Shown here piece after piece: positions 24,076 to 31,342 of a DNA stretch of 37,179 bases (position 1 is its first letter; every line of letters begins with the position of its first letter). Location of the stretch: NCBI GenBank assembly GCA_902782945.1, contig CACZOU010000002.1, forward strand, positions 1 to 37,179, in the 5' to 3' direction. The stretch is from an uncultured Methanobacteriaceae archaeon. GTDB lineage: Archaea > Methanobacteriota > Methanobacteria > Methanobacteriales > Methanobacteriaceae. Made by a program: the position numbers and the translations under genes. Under the pieces are notes generated by a model. That model saw only the letters and a program-made list of their open reading frames with translations. It was not told the origin of the DNA and ran no database searches.

Positions 24076-24939
24076 ATGAAAATAGAACAAGAACAATTTA
24101 ATAAATATGTGAAAGATAATGTATTTAAAACCCTGAATGATTATAAACTCATAAAAGATGATGAGAAAATCATGATAGGTGTTTCTGGTGGAAAAGACAG
24201 TATACTGACATTACATATGTTATGCCAGTACAGGTTAGAATCAGATATTAATTTTAGTATTGAAGCAGTTTGTATTGATGAAGGTATCTGTGGATACAGA
24301 GAGCATGGTATACGCTCAGCAAAAGAAAACTGTGAAAGATTAAATGTGCCATTAACCATTTATTCATTTAAAGATGAGTGGGGTTATAATTTAGATGATA
24401 TTCATGACATCTATAAAAGTACATGTATGCCCTGCGGAGTTTATAGAAGATACTTGTTAAATAAAATTTCAGATTCACATAATTGTGATAAAATTGCTAC
24501 AGGTCATAACATGGATGATGAAATTCAATCTTTTCTCATGACCTTTGCAAGAAATGATAGAAATAAATTTCCGAAGTTTTCACCAGTACTTGACCGTATC
24601 CACGAGAATATGGTACCACGGATAAAGCCATTATGGCAGTTACCTGAGAAGGACGTTGGACTTTGGTGTGTTATAAATAATATTCCTATTCATGATGAGG
24701 AATGTCCCTACTCAGTCACTTCTCTTAGAAGTGATGTTAAATTATATCTTAATAAATTAGAGGAAAACCAGAAGGGTATTAAGCGTAATATATTTAATTC
24801 ATTTAAGAAGACATTTCGTCTTCCAACAAAACAAGTACACTTAGATAAGTGTGAAATTTGTGGTCAGCCTACAGCTCAAAGTCCATGTAAGGCTTGTAAG
24901 ATGACTAGAGAAATAATAGAAAAAATGAGTGATTTATAA
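24076..24939 (+). CDS. ncsA: NcsA/TtuA-type tRNA uridine thiolase lacking the N-terminal zinc finger
   Basis: A PP-loop ATPase that adenylates a tRNA uridine for sulfur transfer (2-thiouridine synthesis, most like the Ncs6/Ctu1/TtuA group). It has the PP-loop SGGKDS (37-42), the three expected [4Fe-4S] ligands C117, C120 (CMPCG) and C210 (EECPY), and a C-terminal zinc site C259, C262, C271, C274. The N-terminal zinc finger usual in this group is absent: only 36 cysteine-free residues precede the PP-loop, and an in-frame TAG at 24058-24060 closes the frame upstream, so it is not a misplaced start. The last six bases overlap the convergent gene at 24934. Confidence 0.85.
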   Translation: MKIEQEQFNKYVKDNVFKTLNDYKLIKDDEKIMIGVSGGKDSILTLHMLCQYRLESDINFSIEAVCIDEGICGYREHGIRSAKENCERLNVPLTIYSFKDEWGYNLDDIHDIYKSTCMPCGVYRRYLLNKISDSHNCDKIATGHNMDDEIQSFLMTFARNDRNKFPKFSPVLDRIHENMVPRIKPLWQLPEKDVGLWCVINNIPIHDEECPYSVTSLRSDVKLYLNKLEENQKGIKRNIFNSFKKTFRLPTKQVHLDKCEICGQPTAQSPCKACKMTREIIEKMSDL

Positions 24940-25149
24940 TTGGTCTGCAGTTCTAAATATAGACCCACCATATATTTCTTCTTGCATATCTTGTACAGCC
25001 ATTGTTGCTTGTCTTGCTGTCTCTGCAGTTTTTAATATTCTTCTTTTTTTAACGTTCAGTGTTTTTCCACATGGACATTTTTTTGTTTTTGTATCTTCTT
25101 TTGAGTATAGTACTCTTCCACAGTCACACCTGTATATTAGATATGCCAT
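24934..25149 (-). CDS. Small zinc-ribbon-like protein (DUF1922 type)
   Basis: A 71-residue protein with an N-terminal beta region bearing CDC (C8, C10) and CPC (C25, C27), followed by a helical tail. This CxC...CxC layout matches the archaeal DUF1922 family, whose Methanothermobacter member has a known structure; no function is assigned. GGTGAT lies before the ATG. It is the last gene of a probable comB-TraB-DUF1922 operon with gaps of 25 and 30 bases. Confidence 0.82.
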   Translation of the reverse strand: MAYLIYRCDCGRVLYSKEDTKTKKCPCGKTLNVKKRRILKTAETARQATMAVQDMQEEIYGGSIFRTADQL

Positions 25150-25179
25150 TATATCACCATCCCTTTATTTTAATTATTT

Positions 25180-26469
25180 TTAGAATATTGCTTGAAGATA
25201 TGGCAGGAATACATTGTTTAATGTTATTAGAAATCCTATTGTACATCCTATGTTTGTTCCTAGCACAACTAGTATTACTCTGAATAGTTTATTATGCCAT
25301 AAATCACTGAATGATTCAAAGTTTGATAGTTCTTCTAAGTCTTTGAATCCCACATGTCTTAGTTTTCCTTCAACTATTCCTGAAAACCATCCTGCTGCCA
25401 GTAGCGGATGTATTACTGTTACTGGTGCTACCAGCATTGCCACTATTGCTGATTGTATTTTTGATCCTGATAGTAATGAGCCTATTAGTGCTCCTCCTCC
25501 AGCAAATATTAGGTAATTTATTATTCCACCCTGTATATTTATTCCATTTATAAATGCTAATCCAAATACTACAATAAATAGCACTGGTATTGAGTATAGT
25601 ATTATCTGGATTATAGAGAATCTTGACTCCTTTACCTGATCAATTGACTCAATGGGGGGTATCGTGCCTGGCTGGTCTAGGTAGGTTAGTATACCATTTT
25701 TATGTCCTGCTCCTACTACGGCTACTACGTTCTTATCTTCTAAACTTTTTAGGTTATATGCCATATATGCATCTCTTTCATGTACTAGAGCATTGTATCC
25801 TCCAGGAGATGCTTCTTTGAAGTAGTTCATTACCTCTTTTATTGTATCATCTTGTTTTAGCTGTTCTACTTCTTCTTTGAATGCTTCCTCATCTTCATCA
25901 TCACCCAGGAAATAGGATGTTATTAGTTCCCATACGAATGATAGTTTTTCTCTGAAGCTCATTCCATTAATTGTACGTTTTAGTGTTATCTGAATATTCC
26001 TATCGATTAGTGCTAAATCTGCATTTACTTCCTGTGCTATATGTGCTGCTTCAAGCATTTCTGATCCTGGCTTTACTCCCACTTCTTCCCCCATTTGTTT
26101 CTGGGCGTGTGATAGAATCAAGCTTACTATTGTCACTGTTAGATTTGATGATTTGAGTAACTGTTTTAAATCAAATTTTTGTTCTCTTTTTATTCCTCTT
26201 TCTTCATCCAGTAATCCTTGATATCTTCCCAGGTCTAATTCTATTGCTACAATTTCTGGTTTTTTCTCATATATTGTTTCTCGTACTTTGTCTATACTTT
26301 TATCGGATATGTGTGCTGTTCCTACTATTTCTAGTGATGGTTCATGTATTGGTTCTATAGTTTCTTCTTCTGTTTCCTGTGTTGCTGGTGTGTTTTGATT
26401 GAAGCGTATTATTGGTGGTTGTCGGAATATTCTTTGATTTAAAGGGTTAATATTTTCTTCTTCATTCAT
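25180..26469 (-). CDS. TraB/PrgY family membrane protein
   Basis: A 429-residue protein with an N-terminal TraB domain and a C-terminal membrane part. The TraB signature GTAHISDKSIDKVRETI begins near residue 49, with the conserved EIVAIELDLGRYQGLLDE and AVVGAGHKNGILTYL segments. Four or more hydrophobic helices follow from about residue 290. TraB proteins are related to a fold that includes haem-binding and metalloprotease-like members; the archaeal role is not established. The ATG at 26469 is preferred because the GTG nine bases upstream is part of the ribosome site GTGA. It lies 25 bases after comB. Confidence 0.88.
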   Translation of the reverse strand: MNEEENINPLNQRIFRQPPIIRFNQNTPATQETEEETIEPIHEPSLEIVGTAHISDKSIDKVRETIYEKKPEIVAIELDLGRYQGLLDEERGIKREQKFDLKQLLKSSNLTVTIVSLILSHAQKQMGEEVGVKPGSEMLEAAHIAQEVNADLALIDRNIQITLKRTINGMSFREKLSFVWELITSYFLGDDEDEEAFKEEVEQLKQDDTIKEVMNYFKEASPGGYNALVHERDAYMAYNLKSLEDKNVVAVVGAGHKNGILTYLDQPGTIPPIESIDQVKESRFSIIQIILYSIPVLFIVVFGLAFINGINIQGGIINYLIFAGGGALIGSLLSGSKIQSAIVAMLVAPVTVIHPLLAAGWFSGIVEGKLRHVGFKDLEELSNFESFSDLWHNKLFRVILVVLGTNIGCTIGFLITLNNVFLPYLQAIF

Positions 26470-26494
26470 TATTATCACATAATTATTGAGCGTT

Positions 26495-27202
26495 CTAATT
26501 TTCTAGTTTGGTTATTTCATTGTTCCTGTATATTGGTACTGTGTCCAATTCATTTACTAATGTGCATATTTTTATATCTTCTATGTAGTCTAAGTCTCTT
26601 AGTATATCTGCACTGTTTGATGAATTTATAAGGTCTTTTGCTATAAGATAATCACTTGATATCATTTTAGCTACCTGAGCAAATTCTGTTAGTTCTAAAT
26701 CTATATCTTCTTCTATTGCTAATTTAATCATTTCATTAATGATTATTCCTGCTCCCAAACAGTCTTCTATTGTGAATTTTCCATGTCTTCCAGCCATTAT
26801 TATGTCTATTTCTTCATCAGCCATGTTTAGTGCTGTTTGTGCTACTGCTTTTGCATTTATTGCAGATCCTATGAGTATCTTAGTTTTCTCATTTTTTCCC
26901 AAGTTTTCCAGAACTTTTGTTCCATTTGTTGATTTTAGTATTAGTGTGTCATCTGTGTAGTCTTGTATTTCATATGGTGAATTAGATACGTCAAATCCAT
27001 CTATTTTTATTATCTTTTTTTCACCTGCTAGTATGGCATGGTATTTTTCTTTCAATTCAAAAGCTGATTCAATAGTATTTACTGGTATTACTCTATTGAA
27101 GTTGTTTAGTGCTATTGTTATTGTTGTACTTGCTCGTAGTAAGTCAACCATTATTGCTAAATCACTGGTTTCAGAATTATATAAGCTTACGTTTACTTTC
27201 AT
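26495..27202 (-). CDS. comB: 2-phosphosulfolactate phosphatase ComB
   Basis: ComB removes phosphate from (R)-2-phospho-3-sulfolactate in coenzyme M biosynthesis. The 235-residue protein has the family blocks MVDLLRASTTITIAL near the N-terminus, AGEKKIIKIDGFDVSNSP and LKSTNGTKVLENL, and the C-terminal GAGIIINEM region. The ATG at 27202 is used because the GTG at 27211 lies in the ribosome site AGGTGGT. ComC and ComDE for later steps are encoded about 8 kb downstream; comA is not in the window. Confidence 0.92.
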   Translation of the reverse strand: MKVNVSLYNSETSDLAIMVDLLRASTTITIALNNFNRVIPVNTIESAFELKEKYHAILAGEKKIIKIDGFDVSNSPYEIQDYTDDTLILKSTNGTKVLENLGKNEKTKILIGSAINAKAVAQTALNMADEEIDIIMAGRHGKFTIEDCLGAGIIINEMIKLAIEEDIDLELTEFAQVAKMISSDYLIAKDLINSSNSADILRDLDYIEDIKICTLVNELDTVPIYRNNEITKLEN

Positions 27203-27396
27203 ACGTACCACCTTTTAAATTGATATTATTATATTATTATCTTTTTTCTTCATTTTATTTTTTTAGGATTATTATATGTATTTTTTATTAATATATAAAC
27301 GTATAATAGGATTATTAGATTTTATTGTAAGAAAAAGTAATAGTGATAAGAATTATAATATTTAATTAAGAATTTAAATTAAAAGAAGTATTTAGT

Positions 27397-27918
27397 ATGA
27401 AAATTATAACAACACCAATGTGTGAAGATATTCTGAAAATGTCTGGAATAACTGATTATACTGTAGTTAAACCTTCAGAGATTAGGGATGCTGATGTGGC
27501 AATTCTTTTATCTGAGACAAAGTGTGATATTCCGGTGATTCCTGTTAAATTAAATACTTATCCTCAGATATTTGATAATATCTTCATGCTAAGCGATAAA
27601 TTTGGTACTGATGTTGATGAGAATGCTATTATCCGACTTAAGAATTTAAATAAGAATAATTTGAATAGAAAGAGATACAGGAAGGATATTCTGGTTAAAG
27701 TGTATAGTGATTTTCTTAAGGATACCTTGTTAGACATGGGTTTTACTCTTGTTGATGAGGATTATGATTATGTTGTTATGCCTGATTATATGGATATAAA
27801 TGTGGAGGGCGATAATGTTATTATTGTTCCTTCACATAAGAATGTATCAAGAAGTATTATTAAACGTGTTAATAAAAGATATGAATTTCTGGAGAATGAA
27901 TTATGTATGAAACAATGA
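27397..27918 (+). CDS. Unrecognised protein translationally coupled to Mmp7
   Basis: A 173-residue soluble protein that I cannot assign. The N-terminal half ([18 protein letters not shown], then [20 protein letters not shown]) looks like a small alpha/beta domain. The second half is highly charged, with a lysine- and asparagine-rich linker and the repeated [24 protein letters not shown] strands. It has three cysteines. Its last 16 bases overlap the start of mmp7, and the ribosome site of mmp7 (GGAGAATGA) lies inside it, so the two proteins are made together. That suggests a role in the same MCR-related process, but this is inference. Confidence 0.82.
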   Translation: MKIITTPMCEDILKMSGITDYTVVKPSEIRDADVAILLSETKCDIPVIPVKLNTYPQIFDNIFMLSDKFGTDVDENAIIRLKNLNKNNLNRKRYRKDILVKVYSDFLKDTLLDMGFTLVDEDYDYVVMPDYMDINVEGDNVIIVPSHKNVSRSIIKRVNKRYEFLENELCMKQ

Positions 27919-28811
27919 CTTATACTGGTGGAGTCCACAAACATTATGAGATGGAAGAGTTGATTGAGGATCTTGGTGGATTTATTTTACAAAAGAATGC
28001 ATCACAACTTGATATTACATTAACTATAGCTGTTCCTGCAGAGGACACTGGTAAAATTAAAGATAAGGCTAAGGAGTTACTTGGTGATGTGGAGCTTTCT
28101 CCTTTAGCTAGTACTGAGATTGCTGTTGTATCTCCTACTCTTGCACGTCAGCATTTACCTCATGCTGCCTGTGATATTGCTGAGTATCTTAGACGGTATG
28201 GTACTAAGACTAATATGATTGGTCTTGCCCGTGGTGCTGGTAAGGGTATTTCACAGATTAGCAAGCGTGAGAAGGATTTAATTGAGGAGCATGACCTTGC
28301 AATCTTTTCATTAGGTAGTTTTGAAGACTGTATTCGTAAGAAGAAATTCTTATTTGAGGATATTGATATTCCTGTTATTGTAACTGGTAGTCCTGAGATT
28401 CCTGCAGAAGAGATTAATGCTAATGCTTATGTTGCTGGTTTTGGCCGTATACCTAGAAGGTTGAAACGTGGGGAGAATATCCGTGCTCTTAGAAAACTTG
28501 TTTCTACTGCTGAGGATATTATTTCTAAACAGAAAGAGGATCTTAATGATGACCCGTTAATTGTTTCACCTGTTATTACTAAGATTGCTTTGGAGAGGAA
28601 GGTTCCTGATGTTGCTCATATTAATTCTCCTATGAGTATTGTTAGTCAGCTTGACGGTGTTCGTGTAAAGTTACCTTATGATGAGTATCATGATGAGATT
28701 AGTGATGTTATGGTTGAGGATTATCGTTTAGGTGATATTGCTGAGATTAAAAAATCTAAGATGTATGATCATACATTAGTAAAAATACTTCCTGAGAGTT
28801 CTATTTTATAG
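27903..28811 (+). CDS. Methanogenesis marker protein 7 (Mmp7), McrC-related MCR activation component
   Basis: Mmp7 is a methanogen-specific protein reported as part of the MCR activation complex together with McrC. The 302-residue sequence has the recognisable start [14 protein letters not shown] and blocks [31 protein letters not shown] and [16 protein letters not shown]. Residues about 77-163 resemble McrC (13830-14432). Codon choice is strongly T/G-ending (CTT, GTT, GAG, CGT), unlike the A-ending codons of the genes that follow from 29064. A long T-rich terminator follows the stop. Confidence 0.9.
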   Translation: MYETMTYTGGVHKHYEMEELIEDLGGFILQKNASQLDITLTIAVPAEDTGKIKDKAKELLGDVELSPLASTEIAVVSPTLARQHLPHAACDIAEYLRRYGTKTNMIGLARGAGKGISQISKREKDLIEEHDLAIFSLGSFEDCIRKKKFLFEDIDIPVIVTGSPEIPAEEINANAYVAGFGRIPRRLKRGENIRALRKLVSTAEDIISKQKEDLNDDPLIVSPVITKIALERKVPDVAHINSPMSIVSQLDGVRVKLPYDEYHDEISDVMVEDYRLGDIAEIKKSKMYDHTLVKILPESSIL

Positions 28812-28860
28812 TTTTTCGGGTTTTTCTTTTTCTTTTTTTTATTTTTTTGTTTGTCTGTTT
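28812..28860 (+). terminator. Long T-rich terminator after mmp7
   Basis: Starting directly after the TAG stop, most of the next 50 bases are T, in several runs of five to eight T interrupted by single C or G. This is the strongest T-tract terminator in the window. Confidence 0.65.
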
Positions 28861-29063
28861 GTGTTTTTTTATGCAATAACAGGTATTATTCGTTTTATTC
28901 AAAACTAATTTTTATGATTGATAATGATTAATTTTATAAAACAGCAAAAGCATAAAAATTATTATAGAATATATAAAAAAATAAGACAACGATAAATTAA
29001 AATACTTAGCTAAAAAAAACTTATATTCTATTATCATTTTTCAATATAAGGAGTTATAAAAAA

Positions 29064-29921
29064 ATGGCACATGAACATGGAGCTGGATTATCCGAAGAAG
29101 ATAAGAAAGCTATAATGGAACAAAATATTAATATAACTCGTAACTTATCACACATCAAATATAAAATAGCAGTTATGAGTGGTAAAGGTGGAGTAGGAAA
29201 ATCCACTGTTGCTGTTAATTTAGCTCAAGCATTTAATGCAATGGGATTAAAAACAGCATTATATGATGTAGACATTCATGGACCTAACGTACCTAAAATG
29301 TTAGGAATAGAAGATAAAAAACTAAATGTAAAAGGAAACAAGTTAATACCAGTAGAAACAGATGACGGTATACTTGTTGCATCCATGGCATTTCTAATAG
29401 AAAACACAGGTTCACCAATCATATGGAGAGGACCACAAAAAACAGGTGCAATCAAACAATTAATATCAGATGTAGCATGGAGCAATCTTGATGTTATGAT
29501 ATTTGACAACCCACCGGGCACAGGAGACGAACCACTAACAGTACTTCAGATGATACCAGACCTTGACGCAGCAGTAATGGTAACCACACCAAGCTCAGTA
29601 TCAGAAGAAGATGTAACAAAATGTGTAACCATGACAAAAATGCTACACATAGATAAAATAGGTTTAATCGAAAATATGTCCTACTTCGAATGTCCACACT
29701 GTAACGAGAAGATTAACCTCTTCGGAGATACAAAAGGAAAAGACTTCGCAGAAGCAATGGATGTAGATTATCTGGGAGATTTACCATTCAGAACAAGTGT
29801 ATCTGAATCAGCAGATAAATTCGACCAACCTATTGTTAAATCAGAACCTGAATCTGCAGCAGCAAAAGAATTCATGAAAATTGCAGAAACAATTAAAGAA
29901 AAATACATGACTAAAGACTAA
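29064..29921 (+). CDS. Mrp/NBP35-type P-loop ATPase, Fe-S cluster carrier
   Basis: A 285-residue ATPase of the Mrp/ApbC/NBP35 family, which binds a [4Fe-4S] cluster at a dimer interface and hands it to target proteins. It has the deviant Walker A GKGGVGKST (40-48), the family block DVDIHGPNVPKMLG (68-81), FDNPPGTGDEPLT (147-159) and the cluster-binding CPHC (C210, C213). AAGGAGT lies before the ATG. With SufBC in the same window it covers cluster assembly and delivery. It is monocistronic, with a terminator containing a run of nine C. Confidence 0.93.
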   Translation: MAHEHGAGLSEEDKKAIMEQNINITRNLSHIKYKIAVMSGKGGVGKSTVAVNLAQAFNAMGLKTALYDVDIHGPNVPKMLGIEDKKLNVKGNKLIPVETDDGILVASMAFLIENTGSPIIWRGPQKTGAIKQLISDVAWSNLDVMIFDNPPGTGDEPLTVLQMIPDLDAAVMVTTPSSVSEEDVTKCVTMTKMLHIDKIGLIENMSYFECPHCNEKINLFGDTKGKDFAEAMDVDYLGDLPFRTSVSESADKFDQPIVKSEPESAAAKEFMKIAETIKEKYMTKD

Positions 29922-29936
29922 TACATGTATTAACAC

Positions 29937-29963
29937 TTCCCCCCCCCACTTTATACTTTTTCT
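29937..29963 (+). terminator. Terminator after the NBP35-like gene, containing a C9 tract
   Basis: CTT followed by nine C (29939-29947), ACTTTATAC and five T. The C-rich element is the same signature as elsewhere but expanded to a homopolymer. Confidence 0.5.
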
Positions 29964-30236
29964 ATAAAAATCATACTAATTAAGAAATAATTGTTTCATA
30001 AATTTATTTCAAGAAACATTTTAATAACCAAAAGTATATAAAATAAAATTAATAAACTATTATCGTAAAAACAAATAATAAAAAAATAATAAAAAAAATT
30101 TAATGTATAATAAATGAAATAAAAAAACAAAAAATCATAAGAAAAAATGTTATTATTATCAAAAAAAATTATTTCATAAAACAATACATTAAAAAAAAAT
30201 AAAAATAATAAACAAATCACAAAAATATGAAAGAAA
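29964..30236. other. AT-only intergenic region before psmB
   Basis: Nearly pure A/T sequence with A-runs; no supported ORF or RNA gene. It must hold the psmB promoter, with an A-rich TATA-like stretch around 30196-30212, but I cannot place it precisely. Confidence 0.35.
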
Positions 30237-30250
30237 TGAGGTGTAAATCC

Positions 30251-30871
30251 ATGAACGACACAGACAAAAATATGAAAGGAACAACAACAGTAGGATTTGT
30301 TTGCAAAGACGGAGTTGTACTAGCAACCGAAACCAGAGCAACCATGGGAAGCCTAGTAGCAAATAAAAATGCAGACAAACTCTTCCAACTAGATGATAAA
30401 ATAGGAGCAACAATCGCAGGAACAGTATCACACGCACAATCACTAATGGACATACTCAAAGCAGAAATATCACTATACAAACTAAGAAACGAAAAAGAAA
30501 TGTCAATAGACTCATTAGCAGTACTAACAAGTAACATCCTAAAATCACAACCATTCTACGTACAAACAATTGTAGGTGGAGTAGACAAAAAAGGACCAAA
30601 ACTATACTCCATGGACCCAAGTGGAAGCTACATAGAAGACAAATGCATATCCACAGGATCAGGATCACCATACGCACTAGGAGTACTAGAAGACAGATAC
30701 AATGAAGACATAACCGTAGAAGAAGGAAAAGAAGTAGCAATAAAAGCAATAACCTCAGCAATGGAAAGAGACGTATACTCCGGAAACCACTACAGACTAG
30801 CAACAATAACAGAAGACGGAATGAAAATATACACCCGAGAAGAAATAGCACAAATAAAAGAAAACATGTAA
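30251..30871 (+). CDS. psmB: Proteasome beta subunit PsmB
   Basis: The catalytic beta subunit of the archaeal 20S proteasome, an N-terminal nucleophile hydrolase. The ATG at 30251 is chosen because GAGGTG lies eight bases upstream and between it and an in-frame ATG at 30227. The result is 206 residues with a ten-residue propeptide ending MKG before the threonine nucleophile. Counting that Thr as 1, the catalytic E17 and K33 fall exactly where expected (ATETRAT and NADKLF), with the GSGSPYALGVLE block later. Codon use is strongly A/C-ending. The alpha subunit gene is not here. Confidence 0.96.
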   Translation: MNDTDKNMKGTTTVGFVCKDGVVLATETRATMGSLVANKNADKLFQLDDKIGATIAGTVSHAQSLMDILKAEISLYKLRNEKEMSIDSLAVLTSNILKSQPFYVQTIVGGVDKKGPKLYSMDPSGSYIEDKCISTGSGSPYALGVLEDRYNEDITVEEGKEVAIKAITSAMERDVYSGNHYRLATITEDGMKIYTREEIAQIKENM

Positions 30872-30889
30872 ACACGAAAAAAAATATAA

Positions 30890-30910
30890 CCCCCACCACT
30901 ACCTTTTTTC
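30890..30910 (+). terminator. C-rich plus T-run terminator after psmB
   Basis: CCCCCACCACTACC followed by six T, about 20 bases after the stop; no hairpin. Confidence 0.55.
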
Positions 30911-31164
30911 TAAAGAAAAAAAATACCAACATCTAATAAAAATTATACTAATTAAGATAAAACAATTATATATAACAACAAACAAAGTTATTATTAATTA
31001 TTTTTAACATGTAATTCTACAAAAAATAGCCAACATAATAACAATTTTTTTTAAGTTATGATAAACTCACAAATACTAATTATAGAGATTATCCAAAAAT
31101 CAACTTAAACAATAAAAAAAACACTACGTAGAATACATGAGAATAAACTATTATTCAAACTCAA
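30911..31164. other. AT-rich intergenic region between psmB and fttA
   Basis: No supported ORF or RNA gene. Only a short palindrome CTACGTAG near 31124-31131 was noticed. Confidence 0.35.
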
Positions 31165-31342
31165 CTTATAAAACAAAAAATAAGACTATTTATTTCAAAA
31201 AATAATTAGTTAAAAAATCGCATACATTATTTTTCTAAAAGAATTTTTTAACTAAAAAAAATAATATTACAACAAAATTACAACAAATCATGAAGATAAT
31301 TTACATGTAAAAATTATCAATAGATAAAGAGAGAGTGAAACC
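31165..31342 (+). promoter_or_regulatory. Promoter and structured leader of fttA
   Basis: CTTATAAAAC (31165-31174) is a good TATA box, so transcription should begin near 31197. The resulting leader of about 145 bases contains a perfect inverted repeat with 13-bp arms (31206-31218 and 31243-31255; left arm TTAGTTAAAAAAT) and a 24-base loop. A second nested symmetric element follows at 31295-31318 (TTTACATGTAAA flanked by GATAA and ATTATC). GAGAGTGA about five bases before the ATG is the ribosome site. Confidence 0.45.

Noticed and set aside
24934-25149. DUF1922-type zinc protein as the split-off zinc finger of the adjacent thiolase
   Set aside because: It is on the opposite strand, has CxC pairs and not CxxC pairs, and matches an independent small family.
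29996-30443. Short phenylalanine-rich minus-strand ORFs before psmB
   Set aside because: Produced by A-runs in the intergenic region; no start signals.
30456-30932. Leucine/phenylalanine-rich minus-strand ORF opposite psmB
   Set aside because: It is the antisense of psmB, has no ribosome site, and its composition is what A-rich coding DNA gives in reverse.
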